Assembly: GCA_964414785.1 (NCBI GenBank) | Contig: CAYPXZ010000009.1 | Location: 1 to 64,000, forward strand | Origin: Palsa-1447 sp964414785 | GTDB taxonomy: Bacteria; Verrucomicrobiota; Verrucomicrobiia; Opitutales; Opitutaceae | DNA length: 64,000 nucleotides | Direction of reading: 5' to 3' | Notes under the pieces: model-generated | Databases searched by the model: none | Seen by the model: only the letters and a program-made list of their open reading frames with translations | What the model was told of the DNA's origin: nothing | Part shown: piece after piece, positions 16,356-24,705 of the stretch | Layout of the letters: every line of letters begins with the position of its first letter | How positions within the stretch are numbered: position 1 is the stretch's first letter | Translations under genes and position numbers: made by a program

Positions 16356-17654
16356 ATGCCCCTCACCGCCTCATTAAAGTTGGATGATAAGGAATACCCC
16401 TTGCCGGTGCTCGTGGGCACCGAGGGCGAAAAGGCGATCGACACGCGAAAGCTCCGGGCGGATACGGGCTTCATCTGCTACGACCAGGGGTACGGCAACA
16501 CGGGCTCCTGCGAGAGCGCGATCACCTTCCTCGACGGCGACAACGGCATCCTCAGGCACCGCGGGATCCCGATCGAGCAGCTTGCGACCTACAGCGACTT
16601 TGTCGAGACGGCCTACCTGGTCATCTACGGGGAGCTGCCAAACAAGGCCAAGCGCAAGGCATTCGGGATGCTCCTCAGGCAGAATGCCGCCATCGAGACC
16701 CAGATGCAGCGGATCTTCGAGGGCTTCCCGAAGGACGCGCCGCCGATGGCGATGCTGTCCTCAATCGTGGCGTCGCTCGCGGCCCATTACCCGAGCCTGG
16801 CGGCCAACAACTTCGAGAAGGACCTCGCGAGCTTCGACCTGGCGGCGGCGATGGCCATCTCCAAGGTGCGCACGATCGGCGCGATGATCTACCGCTACCA
16901 GAAGGGCCTGCCGTACATCTTTCCGAAGCAGGACCTCCCGTTCTGCGACAACTTCCTGCACATGATGCTCTCCGAGCCGTACCAGGAGTACATCGCGGAG
17001 CCCGAGGTCGCGAGGGCGCTCAACCTGCTTTTCCTCCTGCACACCGATCACGAGCAGAATTGCTCCACGTCGACGGTCCGGACGGTCGGGTCGAGCTCCG
17101 CGAACCTCTTCACCTCCATTTCCGCGGGCATTTGCGCCCTCTCGGGGCCGCTCCATGGCGGGGCGAACGTCTCGGTCGTGCAGATGCTTCAGTCGATCTT
17201 CGACGAGGGCGATGACGGCACCCGTTTCATCGCCGCCGCAAAGAACGGCTCGAAGTCCAACCGCCTGATGGGATTCGGCCACGCGGTGTACAAGAACTTC
17301 GACCCGCGCGCGAAGATCATCGGCAAGGCCTGCGAGGAGGTGCTCAACAAGCTCGGAAAGGAGGACCCGCTGCTCACGATAGCCAAGAAGCTCGAGGATG
17401 CGGCGCTCAAGGACGACTATTTCCTCTCGCGCAAGCTCTACCCGAACGTCGATTTCTACAGCGGGATCATCATGCGCGCCCTCGGCATCCCGAACAGCAT
17501 GTTCACCGTCATCTTCGCGATCGGCAGGACCCCGGGCTGGATCGCGAACTGGCGCGAGGTGGCGTCGAATCCCAAGGGCCGGATCTACCGGCCGCGCCAG
17601 ATCTACATCGGGCCGGTGAAGAGGGACTATGTCCCGATGGCGCAGCGGGGCTAG
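16356..17654 (+). CDS. gltA: Citrate synthase
   Basis: 432 residues, the type II length. It condenses acetyl-CoA with oxaloacetate. Signature segments are LTFLDGDNGILRHRGIP-like AITFLDGDNGILRHRG, LHTDHEQNCSTSTVR, GPLHGGANVSVVQML, the catalytic GFGHAVYKNFDPRAKII, and the Asp region NVDFYSGIIMRALGIP. A 76-bp gap separates it from hisH and probably carries its own promoter, though no hexamers stand out. The N-terminal beta-strand region fits hexameric type II enzymes. Confidence 0.95.
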   Translation: MPLTASLKLDDKEYPLPVLVGTEGEKAIDTRKLRADTGFICYDQGYGNTGSCESAITFLDGDNGILRHRGIPIEQLATYSDFVETAYLVIYGELPNKAKRKAFGMLLRQNAAIETQMQRIFEGFPKDAPPMAMLSSIVASLAAHYPSLAANNFEKDLASFDLAAAMAISKVRTIGAMIYRYQKGLPYIFPKQDLPFCDNFLHMMLSEPYQEYIAEPEVARALNLLFLLHTDHEQNCSTSTVRTVGSSSANLFTSISAGICALSGPLHGGANVSVVQMLQSIFDEGDDGTRFIAAAKNGSKSNRLMGFGHAVYKNFDPRAKIIGKACEEVLNKLGKEDPLLTIAKKLEDAALKDDYFLSRKLYPNVDFYSGIIMRALGIPNSMFTVIFAIGRTPGWIANWREVASNPKGRIYRPRQIYIGPVKRDYVPMAQRG

Positions 17655-17660
17655 GCGCCC

Positions 17661-18173
17661 ATGCCCAGGCGCGGCGGCCCCGTGACCCCCCGAAGCCCGA
17701 TGCGCACCTCAAAGCTCGAACCGGCTCCGATGGTGGAATTCAAGGTGCGGGTGGCCCGCGTCGACGACGCGCGCTCCGTGGCGCGCCTTTCGGAGGAGCT
17801 GGGTTACCCGGCTCCGATCAAGCTGGTGCGCGAGCGCCTGCGCAGGCTTCTCTCCAGGGACGACCAGCGGGTCGTGGTCGCGGAGACGAAGAGGGGCGAG
17901 GTGTGCGGGTGGCTCCAGGCGCACAGCACCACGTCCCTTGAGACGGGGCTGCGCGTCGAGATTGTGGGGCTGATCGTCTCGAAGGCCTTCCGGCGCATGA
18001 GCGTCGGGCGGGGCTTGGTTGGGCAGGCCGAGGTGTGGGCCTCCGAGATCTCTGCCGAAACCGTCGTCGTCCGGAGCAACGCCGCGAGGGTCGAGAGCCA
18101 TTCCTTCTACCCCTCGCTGGGGTTCCTGCCCTCGAAGACCCAGGTCGTGTACAGGAAGCGGGTCGTCATTTAG
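17661..18173 (+). CDS. GNAT-family N-acetyltransferase
   Basis: 170 residues. The acetyl-CoA-binding core is recognisable: VRVARVDDARSVARLSEELG at the start of the domain, EIVGLIVSKAFRRMSVGRGL as the motif A strand and pyrophosphate loop (weak Q/RxxGxG/A form), and SHSFYPSLGFLPSKTQVVYRK as motif B. The acceptor cannot be told from sequence. The ATG at 17661 is 6 bases after gltA; in-frame ATGs at 17700 and 17730 would remove a basic leader and are equally plausible. It may simply be co-transcribed with gltA. Confidence 0.75.
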   Translation: MPRRGGPVTPRSPMRTSKLEPAPMVEFKVRVARVDDARSVARLSEELGYPAPIKLVRERLRRLLSRDDQRVVVAETKRGEVCGWLQAHSTTSLETGLRVEIVGLIVSKAFRRMSVGRGLVGQAEVWASEISAETVVVRSNAARVESHSFYPSLGFLPSKTQVVYRKRVVI

Positions 18174-18221
18174 GCTCTTTTGGGGGTTGGCCGCTGGGCC
18201 TAACTTTGCTTCGATGGGGGC

Positions 18222-18965
18222 ATGATTCTCCTCGGGGTGAATATCGACCACTGCGCGACCCTGCGGCAGGCCCGCTACCGCGACGCGATGGGAGCGGCGG
18301 GCGGCGCCGTGGAGCCCGACCCGGTTGCGCTTGCCGAGAGGTCCGAGCGGGCGGGCGCGGACGGGATAACGGCGCACCTGAGGGAGGACCGCAGGCATAT
18401 CCAGGACAGGGACATCTGGCGCCTGAGGGACTCGGTGGCTACCCGGCTCAACCTGGAGATGGCGTGCACCCCGGAGATGATCGACTTCGCCAGGGAGCTG
18501 CGGCCCCATGCCGTGTGCATCGTGCCGGAGAACCGCACGGAGGTGACGACCGAGGGGGGCCTCGATGTCGTCGCCGGCCGCGAAAAGGTGAGGGCCTGCG
18601 TGGCGGCGATGGCCGCCGCGGGCATCGAGGCCAGCCTCTTCATCGACCCCGACGAGGCGCAGATCGAGCTCGCCTCGAAGATCGGCGCACCCGTCGTCGA
18701 GCTGCACACCGGGGCCTACGCCAGCGCCTACGGCACTCCCCGCAGGCAGGCCGAGTTCCAGCGCCTGAGGCTGGGGGCCGTCCGCGCCCACGACCTTGGG
18801 CTGAAGGTCAACGCCGGGCACGGCATCAACTACGTCAACATCGCCGAGGTGAGGACCCTCCCGCACCTCAACGAATTGAACATAGGCCACAGCATTCTCA
18901 GCCGGGCCCTCTTCACGGGGATCGAGGAGGCCGTTCGCGAGATGAAGGCGCGGATGAACCCGTGA
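18222..18965 (+). CDS. pdxJ: Pyridoxine 5'-phosphate synthase
   Basis: 247 residues. It makes pyridoxine 5'-phosphate from 1-deoxyxylulose 5-phosphate and 3-amino-1-hydroxyacetone phosphate in the DXP-dependent vitamin B6 route. Family features: LGVNIDHCATLRQAR at the N-terminus, DGITAHLREDRRHIQDRD, the Glu in LEMACTPEM, and LKVNAGHGINYVN with the final helix ELNIGHSILSRALFTG. The stop overlaps the acpS GTG start, the classical pdxJ-acpS arrangement. Confidence 0.95.
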   Translation: MILLGVNIDHCATLRQARYRDAMGAAGGAVEPDPVALAERSERAGADGITAHLREDRRHIQDRDIWRLRDSVATRLNLEMACTPEMIDFARELRPHAVCIVPENRTEVTTEGGLDVVAGREKVRACVAAMAAAGIEASLFIDPDEAQIELASKIGAPVVELHTGAYASAYGTPRRQAEFQRLRLGAVRAHDLGLKVNAGHGINYVNIAEVRTLPHLNELNIGHSILSRALFTGIEEAVREMKARMNP

Positions 18966-19369
18966 GCCTGGACCTGCCAGCCGGCGGCGTCCTGGTCGGT
19001 CTCGGAGCCGACGTGATCGAGGTCGCCAGGATACGGGGCGTCCTCGAGCGCCAGGGGGACAGGTTCCTCGCCCGCGTGTTCACCGACGAGGAGCGGGAGT
19101 ACTGCTTCAGGATGTCGCAGCCCCACAAGCACCTTGCGGCCCGCTTCGCGGCCAAGGAGGCCGTCTCGAAGTGCTTCACGACGGGCATCGGGGCGGAGCT
19201 CGGCTGGCGGTCGGTCTCGGTGTACCACGGTCCCAGGAACCAGCCGCTCGTCAGGCTCGACGAGAAGGGCCTATCGCTCCTCAAGGAGGCCGGCGCCACC
19301 GGGGTCATCCTCACGCTCTCCCACACCGACACGGTCGCCATGGCCGTCGCCGCCCTGGTCCGGTCCTAA
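18962..19369 (+). CDS. acpS: Holo-[acyl-carrier-protein] synthase
   Basis: 135 residues from a GTG at 18962 that overlaps the pdxJ stop (GTGA). It transfers 4'-phosphopantetheine from CoA to acyl carrier protein. The magnesium ligands are visible as Asp in GLGADVIEVARI and Glu in AARFAAKEAVSKCF; the substrate-binding SLSHTDTVAMA-like end reads TLSHTDTVAMAVAAL. A longer reading in the same frame exists upstream but overlaps pdxJ fully and has no family support. Confidence 0.94.
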   Translation: MSLDLPAGGVLVGLGADVIEVARIRGVLERQGDRFLARVFTDEEREYCFRMSQPHKHLAARFAAKEAVSKCFTTGIGAELGWRSVSVYHGPRNQPLVRLDEKGLSLLKEAGATGVILTLSHTDTVAMAVAALVRS

Positions 19370-19389
19370 GTCCCCCGGGGGAACCCACG

Positions 19390-19935
19390 ATGGACGAGGA
19401 AGACACACCGCCGAGGCCGGCAGCTGAGAAGCCGTCAAAGGTCCCCTCGTGGATAACCCTCGGCTTTGCCCTTGGGGTTCTCTTTGTCCTGGCGCTGCCC
19501 CGGCGCACCGCCCCGGAGCCGGAGGCCCGGCCCGCCGCGGTCCAGGCCCCGGCGAAGCCCGCAGGTCCCGCCGAGGCGCCGCGGCTCTCGACGATCGAGG
19601 CCGTATTCGCCGCGTGGGACAGGTATGCGGTCTGGAGCGGTGGGACGACCGAAGTCGCGCTCTGGAGCACCGAGACGAAGACATTCTCGGAGTGCTACGA
19701 GGTCATGAAGGTCGGCGAGAACTACTTCTTCCGGTCGATCCCGAGCCTCACCAGGCCCGTCCTCACCCACGGGGTCGTGAACGACAGCCCCCTGCAGTTC
19801 ACCGAGACGGAGCGCCAGCGCTACGAGTGGCTGCACGAGGTCGACAAGGAGAACCTGAAGGCCATCTCCGATTCCGTTCGCCAGGAGGCGCCGGTCAGCC
19901 CGCCGGCGGCGTACGAGGAGCCCAAATCCAAATGA
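19390..19935 (+). CDS. Single-pass membrane protein of unknown function
   Basis: 181 residues. A short acidic and Pro-rich N-terminus precedes one hydrophobic helix (about residues 20-36, SWITLGFALGVLFVLALP), then a Pro/Ala linker, then a soluble domain of about 120 residues (ending EEPKSK) with many aromatic residues (FAAWDRYAVWSG, YEVMKVGENYFFRSI, YEWLHEV). Orientation is probably N-in with an outer domain, as the flanking charges allow. I do not recognise a family. It overlaps the nnr start by 4 bases and follows acpS by 20, so it is co-transcribed with both. Confidence 0.7.
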   Translation: MDEEDTPPRPAAEKPSKVPSWITLGFALGVLFVLALPRRTAPEPEARPAAVQAPAKPAGPAEAPRLSTIEAVFAAWDRYAVWSGGTTEVALWSTETKTFSECYEVMKVGENYFFRSIPSLTRPVLTHGVVNDSPLQFTETERQRYEWLHEVDKENLKAISDSVRQEAPVSPPAAYEEPKSK

Positions 19936-21470
19936 CCGCCCCATTACCCGATTCCGCGATCCCGAGCCATTCGGTCCTCTCGCTTGAGGGGATCCGCTCC
20001 CTCGAGGCCGCGCTCTTCGCCGGGGACGAGGGCATGGAATGGGCGGCAATGAGCACGGCCGGCCGCGCCGTCGCCCGTGCAATCCTGGGCGACTTTCGCG
20101 AGATAGGCGGGTTTCCCGCAGCGGGCCGCGTCCTTGTCCTTGCCGGCAAGGGACACAATGCCGGGGACGCGCTGATCGCGGCGCGGGAGATCCTCGTAGG
20201 GCATCCGGGAGCATTGGCGGACGTCCTCCTTGTGTTTGGGTCCAGGACCCTGGGGGCACTCGCCGCGCGCGCGTGGCGGGAACTCTCCGAGGAGTTCCCG
20301 GGGCGGGCGGTCGCCGTGGGCGTGGGGGACCTCGCCCTGTCCTATGACCTGTGCCTGGACGGGATATTTGGGTACCAGTTCAGGCCCCCGTTTCCCCAAA
20401 AGGCCGCGGCGGCGGTCGCTGCCGCCGACCGGTGCACGATCCTGTTTCGCGCCGCGGTCGACCTGCCGAGCGGGATTGGCGAAGCCGGCGCCTTCAGGGC
20501 GGACTTCACCTACGCCACGGGCGCGGTCAAGGCCCCCAGCGTCGGATGCCCCAATTCCGGGCGCCTTCGCTACCTCGACCTTGGTTTCTTCCGAAACCCC
20601 GCCGGCTCGGGCCACGATGACGAGGGCGGGGAGCGGGTCATCCTGCCCTCGATCCTTTCACCGCTGGCCGGACTTAGGCCCGCATCCTCCGACAAGCGAA
20701 GCCAGGGGCACCTGGCCATCGTCGGGGGTTCGGCCGGCCTTCCCGGGGCGGTCCTGATGGCCGCCCTCGCGGCGCTAAGGAGCGGCGTCGGCCTGGTCAC
20801 GGTCCTCGTGCCCGAGCGCCTCGCCGGCGTCTTCGCCTCGAAGGCCCCGGAGGCGATGTGGGTGGGGCTGCCGGAGACGGCGGGCGGCGAACTGGCGATC
20901 GCGGGCCTCGAGAAGATCCTCACGAGCACGATGCGCGCCACGGCGCTGGCGGTCGGTCCCGGCCTCGGCCGCAATCCCGAGACCCATTCGCTCATCGCCG
21001 ACCTGGTGACGGCCGCATCGGTTCCCCTTCTGATCGACGCCGACGCCCTTCAGCCCGACCTCGTGCGCGCGGGGACGGCGCCCCGGGTGCTGACTCCCCA
21101 CGCCGGCGAATTCGAGCGCATCGCGCACGGGATGGACCTCAGGGCGCTCTCGAGCGCCCTGCCGGCCACGGTCATCGAAAAGGGACCCGTCACGAGGGTC
21201 TGCAGCGGCGGCGCGGTCTACTTGAGCCTGCACGGGGGGCCCGTGCTGTCGCGCGGTGGAAGCGGGGACATTCTTGCGGGCCTTGCGGGCGGCCTCCTCG
21301 CCCAGACGCCCTCGGAGCCCCTCAGGGCCGCCTGCCGTGCGGCGCTCTGGCACGGGATGGCGGCGGACCTCCTGGCGCGCGACCAGGGCCAGGCGGCCGT
21401 GAGGATCACGCAGTTGCTCGACTTCCTTGCCCCCGCCCTGCGAGAGTCGGCGGCATGTCCGTCGAGCTGA
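19932..21470 (+). CDS. nnr: Bifunctional NAD(P)H-hydrate epimerase/dehydratase
   Basis: 512 residues. It repairs hydrated NAD(P)H. The N-terminal YjeF epimerase domain (about 1-225) has VLAGKGHNAGDALIAAREIL and a conserved Asp in CLDGIFGYQF. The C-terminal ADP-dependent dehydratase domain (about 235-505) has GHLAIVGGSAGLPGAVLMAA, LAVGPGLGRNPETHSL, LLIDADALQPDL, TPHAGEFERI, and the catalytic SRGGSGDILAGLAGGLLAQ. It starts at ATG 19932, overlapping the upstream stop. Fusion of both domains is the common bacterial form. Confidence 0.93.
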   Translation: MTAPLPDSAIPSHSVLSLEGIRSLEAALFAGDEGMEWAAMSTAGRAVARAILGDFREIGGFPAAGRVLVLAGKGHNAGDALIAAREILVGHPGALADVLLVFGSRTLGALAARAWRELSEEFPGRAVAVGVGDLALSYDLCLDGIFGYQFRPPFPQKAAAAVAAADRCTILFRAAVDLPSGIGEAGAFRADFTYATGAVKAPSVGCPNSGRLRYLDLGFFRNPAGSGHDDEGGERVILPSILSPLAGLRPASSDKRSQGHLAIVGGSAGLPGAVLMAALAALRSGVGLVTVLVPERLAGVFASKAPEAMWVGLPETAGGELAIAGLEKILTSTMRATALAVGPGLGRNPETHSLIADLVTAASVPLLIDADALQPDLVRAGTAPRVLTPHAGEFERIAHGMDLRALSSALPATVIEKGPVTRVCSGGAVYLSLHGGPVLSRGGSGDILAGLAGGLLAQTPSEPLRAACRAALWHGMAADLLARDQGQAAVRITQLLDFLAPALRESAACPSS

Positions 21471-22594
21471 GTGAAAGGCAGGCGCTTCTTGCGCTGAATG
21501 CCCTGCCCGAGGTCGGCCCCGTCGGGCTCAACCGCCTGCTTGAGGGCTTTGGCGGCGACCCGCGCGCCGTGCTTGCGGCGGACCGCAGGAAGCTGGAGGC
21601 GGTCCTCGGAGGGCGCCCGGGCGCGGCGGCCGCGATACGCGACTGGAGGGCCCATTTCGACCCGCTCAAGGAGGAGGACCGCATGAGGAGGAGTGGCGTG
21701 GAATTCATGGGTCCCGGGGAGCCCGGGTATCCCTCGCTCCTCTCCGAGATCAGCGACCCGCCGATCGGGTTGTACCGGAAGGGAAGCTACCTGTTTGACA
21801 ACCCCTGTGTGGCGATCGTCGGCAGCCGCCGGGCGACGGTCTATGGCCAGAGCGTTGCGAAGCGCCTGGGCGCGGAGCTTGCGCAGCGCGGGTTCTGCGT
21901 CGTCAGCGGCCTTGCGCGGGGGGTCGACACCGCGGCGCACGAGGGGGCCCTTTCCGTCGGGGGCCGCACGGCGGCGGTCATGGGCACCGGGATGGACGTC
22001 ATCTATCCCCCAGAGAACCTGGACCTCTACCGCCGGATTGCGCAGGCCGGTGCGGTCCTTTCCGAGTTCCCGTTCGGGCGGGCTGCGGACGCGGACACGT
22101 TCGCCATGCGCAGCCGGGTGGTGTCCGGCCTATGCGAGGCGGTCATCGTGGTGGAGAGCGACCGCTGGGGCGGCGCGATGACGACGGCGAAGTTCGCCGG
22201 GGAGCAGGGCAGGCTCCTCTTTGCCGTGCCCGGCCGGATTGACCTGCCGACGAGCTCGGGGACAAACCAGCTCATCCGCGACGGCGCAACGCTCCTGACG
22301 GGGGTCGAGGATGTCCTGCAGGAGATCCAGTACCTTGGGGGCCTGAGGCCGGCGCCGGTGGCGGCGGCCGGGGAGTCGCTTGCCGGCCTGGGGCCCGAGG
22401 AGGCCCGGATCCTCTACCACATACGCGGGGGCGCCTCCTGGACGCCGGCCGACCTGGCGGCGAAGAGCGGGATCTCGGCCGAGGCCACCGCGGCGGCGCT
22501 TTCGCTCCTCCAATCCAAGGGACTTGTCTCGAAAAGGGGAGACGGTCTCTTCGAGGGCAGCGCAGGCGGTTCGGCCCCCCCCGCGAGGGGCTAG
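21455..22594 (+). CDS. dprA: DNA-processing protein DprA
   Basis: 379 residues. DprA loads RecA on incoming single-stranded DNA during natural transformation. A helix-hairpin-helix/SAM-like N-terminus (ALNALPEVGPVGLNRLL) precedes the Rossmann core: VAIVGSRRATVYGQSVAKRL, FCVVSGLARGVDTAAHEGAL, AVMGTGMDVIYPPENLDLY, and ESDRWGGAMTTAKFAGEQGR. The C-terminal 60 residues look like the winged-helix DML1 domain. In the usual FPxRNRII motif the Asn is Ser (FAMRSRVVSGL). It overlaps nnr by 16 bases and the HIT gene on the other strand by 4. Confidence 0.93.
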   Translation: MSVELSERQALLALNALPEVGPVGLNRLLEGFGGDPRAVLAADRRKLEAVLGGRPGAAAAIRDWRAHFDPLKEEDRMRRSGVEFMGPGEPGYPSLLSEISDPPIGLYRKGSYLFDNPCVAIVGSRRATVYGQSVAKRLGAELAQRGFCVVSGLARGVDTAAHEGALSVGGRTAAVMGTGMDVIYPPENLDLYRRIAQAGAVLSEFPFGRAADADTFAMRSRVVSGLCEAVIVVESDRWGGAMTTAKFAGEQGRLLFAVPGRIDLPTSSGTNQLIRDGATLLTGVEDVLQEIQYLGGLRPAPVAAAGESLAGLGPEEARILYHIRGGASWTPADLAAKSGISAEATAAALSLLQSKGLVSKRGDGLFEGSAGGSAPPARG

Positions 22595-22932
22595 CCCGGG
22601 GGCCAGCCCATCTGGCGCTTGGCCAGAAGGTGAACGTGGACATGCGGGACGCTCTCGCATGCGTCGGGCCCGCTGTTGACGACGATCCTGAATCCCCGCT
22701 CGAGCTTGAGCTTTGCGGCCAATTCCCCCGCCACGACGAGAAGGTGCCCCAGGAGGGCCTCGTCGCCCGCGGTGGCCGCCGACAAACGCGGGATCGGCTT
22801 CTTCGGTATGATCAGCAGGTGGACGGGCGCCTGGGGATCGATGTCGTGGATGACGATGCAGCGGTCGTCCTCGTGCTCGATCTTTGCGGGGATCTCCCGG
22901 TCGACGATTTTCTGGAAGAGGGTCTTGCTCAC
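22591..22932 (-). CDS. HIT-family nucleotide hydrolase or transferase
   Basis: 113 residues with a GTG start. The histidine triad is HVHVHLL near residue 97, and the N-terminal LFQKIVDREIPAKIEHEDDR, IDPQAPVHLLIIPKKPI and GFRIVVNSGPDACESVPHVH are typical of the HinT/PKCI branch, which hydrolyses AMP-linked compounds such as adenosine phosphoramidates. Transcription comes from the right, through or near the assembly gap that begins 50 bases upstream, so its promoter context is lost. Its end overlaps the end of dprA by 4 bases. Confidence 0.9.
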   Translation of the reverse strand: MSKTLFQKIVDREIPAKIEHEDDRCIVIHDIDPQAPVHLLIIPKKPIPRLSAATAGDEALLGHLLVVAGELAAKLKLERGFRIVVNSGPDACESVPHVHVHLLAKRQMGWPPG

Positions 22933-22982
22933 GATCCCGGGAGATTGGCGCCGCGTCGCCCCGAGTTCCAGTTTGTTCGCCG

Positions 22983-23082
22983 NNNNNNNNNNNNNNNNNN
23001 NNNNNNNNNNNNNNNNNNNNNNNNNNNNNNNNNNNNNNNNNNNNNNNNNNNNNNNNNNNNNNNNNNNNNNNNNNNNNNNNNN
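22983..23082. other. Assembly gap (100 N)
   Basis: Exactly 100 unknown bases, the placeholder length commonly used by scaffolders when the true gap size is not known. It separates the HIT gene from the unknown gene ending at 23106. Genes or repeats may be missing here; the true distance cannot be read from this sequence. Confidence 0.98.
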
Positions 23083-23105
23083 GCCCCGGCAGGGGCGGCC
23101 CCCTT

Positions 23106-23609
23106 TTAGAGGAACAGGAGGGTCAGGTCCGACCCCTGCGTCGAGCGCGCCGCTGTCAGCTCGCGCAGGAACGCGAGGAGGTCGTCATACTCGCGGCGCC
23201 TTCGGGCCGTCTCCCTCTTTGAGGGCGGCAGCACGGCGGGGCGCAGATTCGTTACGAGCAGGGTCGAAGCCCGGTAAGGCGCCAGCTGCTTCAGCCCAGC
23301 CATGACCTCGGCGCGGGCAAAGAGGGGCGTGCCCGACTGGAGCGTCCTCGACGCATCCCAGTGGAAGAACCCGTGGCGCGGCAGCTTGGAGTGGAGCTTC
23401 CCAAGGAGTTGCGCCGCCGCCGCGTTAAAGGCCTCCGAGTATTTCGCGGCCAGGCTCGGGTCGGCGAGGGTCTGCGCCTCGAGGTCCGCGAGCGTGAACG
23501 CGATGGCCGCCTTGATCTGATTGGCCAGGAAGAGATCCTGGCCGGTCACGTGGGCGAAGAGGGCGTTGATGTAGTGCAGGCGACTCAGCTCGTCGCTGGC
23601 CGTCGTCAT
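23106..23609 (-). CDS. Conserved-looking protein of unknown function upstream of the gap
   Basis: 167 residues, largely helical. No signal peptide, membrane helix or cofactor motif is seen. Visible blocks are LHYINALFAHVTGQDLFLAN, AIAFTLADLEAQTL, an Ala-rich segment around SEAFNAAAAQLLGKL, and a basic KRETARRRREYDDLLAFL helix near the C-terminus. I do not recognise the family. Its ATG overlaps the nrdR stop by 4 bases, so it is translated with NrdR, the repressor of ribonucleotide reductase genes; any link in function is only suggested by this coupling. The end lies 23 bases from the assembly gap. Confidence 0.7.
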   Translation of the reverse strand: MTTASDELSRLHYINALFAHVTGQDLFLANQIKAAIAFTLADLEAQTLADPSLAAKYSEAFNAAAAQLLGKLHSKLPRHGFFHWDASRTLQSGTPLFARAEVMAGLKQLAPYRASTLLVTNLRPAVLPPSKRETARRRREYDDLLAFLRELTAARSTQGSDLTLLFL

Positions 23610-24064
23610 TTTTTGCTCTTACCGAGGGAGCTGATCTCGCTCATGAATTCGGACACATCGCGAAACTCCTTGTACACGCTGGCGTAGCGGACGTAGGCGA
23701 CCTGGTCGACGGTGCGCAGGCGCTGCATGACCCCCTCGCCGATCGCCTGGGACGGGATCTCGTTCTCGAACCGGGCCTCGATCGCGTCGATGACGTCCTC
23801 GACCAGCATCGTGATCTGCTCGATGTCGACCGGGCGCTTGTGGCAGGCGGCGCGGACGGCGTGGACGAGCTTCTCGCGGTCAAACTCCTCACGGCGCCCG
23901 TCGCGCTTGATGACGACCATGCCGTCCAGGACGAAGGTCTCCGTCGTCGTGAAGCGGTGCCCGCACTCGAGGCACTCGCGCCTGCGGCGTATCGTGTTTC
24001 CCTCCTTGCTGATGCGGGAGTCGATCACCTTGTCCTCGATGGAAGTGCACTTGGGGCAGCGCAT
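23606..24064 (-). CDS. nrdR: Transcriptional repressor NrdR
   Basis: 152 residues. NrdR represses ribonucleotide reductase genes in response to dATP/ATP. The N-terminal zinc ribbon has MRCPKC and CLECGHRF, and the ATP-cone domain (about residues 50-140) has VIKRDGRREEFDREKLVHAV, RPVDIEQITMLVEDV and VDQVAYVRYASVYKEFRDV. It lies 9 bases after the amidotransferase gene and is coupled to the unknown gene that follows it. No NrdR box or nrd gene is seen in the window. Confidence 0.96.
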   Translation of the reverse strand: MRCPKCTSIEDKVIDSRISKEGNTIRRRRECLECGHRFTTTETFVLDGMVVIKRDGRREEFDREKLVHAVRAACHKRPVDIEQITMLVEDVIDAIEARFENEIPSQAIGEGVMQRLRTVDQVAYVRYASVYKEFRDVSEFMSEISSLGKSKK

Positions 24065-24073
24065 GGCGTGGGG

Positions 24074-24655
24074 TCAGTTGAGTTCTAGGAAATTCCTGAG
24101 GATCTTCATCCCGCCCTCGGTCGCAATCGACTCGGGGTGGAACTGGACGCCCCAGATGGGGAGAGTCCGGTGGCGAAGGCCCATGACCTCGCCCTCGGCC
24201 GTCTCGGCCGTCACCTCGAGCTCCTTGGGGAAGGTGGAGCGCTCGACCAGGAGCGAATGGTAGCGGGTGGCCCGGAAGCCCTGCGGCATGCCTTTGAACA
24301 GGTCCGTGTCGCGGTGGGAGATCGGCGAGGTCTTGCCATGCATGAGCCTGTCGGCCCGCACCACGTTCCCGCCGTAGTAGTGGCCCACGGCCTGGTGGCC
24401 GAGGCACACCCCGAAGATGGGTTTGCGCCCCTCGAACGCCCGGATGATCTCCAGGGTGATGCCCGCCTCGCGCGGCGAGCAGGGTCCGGGGGAAAGGAGG
24501 ACCCGGTCCGGATTGAGCGCCACGGCCTCCTTCGGCGTGATCTCGTTATTGCGGAACACCCTCTGCTCCACACCCAGCTGGCCGAAGTATTGGACCAGAT
24601 TGTAGGTGAAGGAATCGAAGTTATCGATGACGAGGAGCACGGTCTTATAATTCAC
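24074..24655 (-). CDS. pabA: Anthranilate/aminodeoxychorismate synthase, glutamine amidotransferase component
   Basis: 193 residues from a probable GTG start. A class I amidotransferase supplying ammonia to the TrpE or PabB partner. Family motifs: LLVIDNFDSFTYNLVQYFGQLG, LSPGPCSPREAG, the nucleophile in GVCLGHQAVGHYYGG, and the His-Glu pair in GVQFHPESIATEGG. TrpG and PabA cannot be told apart from sequence and one protein often serves both; no partner gene is next to it. The gene is divergent from tgt, with 50 bp between the starts. Confidence 0.9.
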   Translation of the reverse strand: MNYKTVLLVIDNFDSFTYNLVQYFGQLGVEQRVFRNNEITPKEAVALNPDRVLLSPGPCSPREAGITLEIIRAFEGRKPIFGVCLGHQAVGHYYGGNVVRADRLMHGKTSPISHRDTDLFKGMPQGFRATRYHSLLVERSTFPKELEVTAETAEGEVMGLRHRTLPIWGVQFHPESIATEGGMKILRNFLELN

Positions 24656-24705
24656 CGACGATTGACAAGGGGGTCAAGGGTGCGGGTAGGGTGGTGACCT
24701 GGCAA

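Noticed and set aside
18035..19369. A 444-codon frame covering pdxJ and acpS
   Set aside because: Only its last 135 codons match a family (AcpS); the earlier part overlaps pdxJ in another frame, and a GTG at 18962 fits the usual pdxJ-acpS junction.
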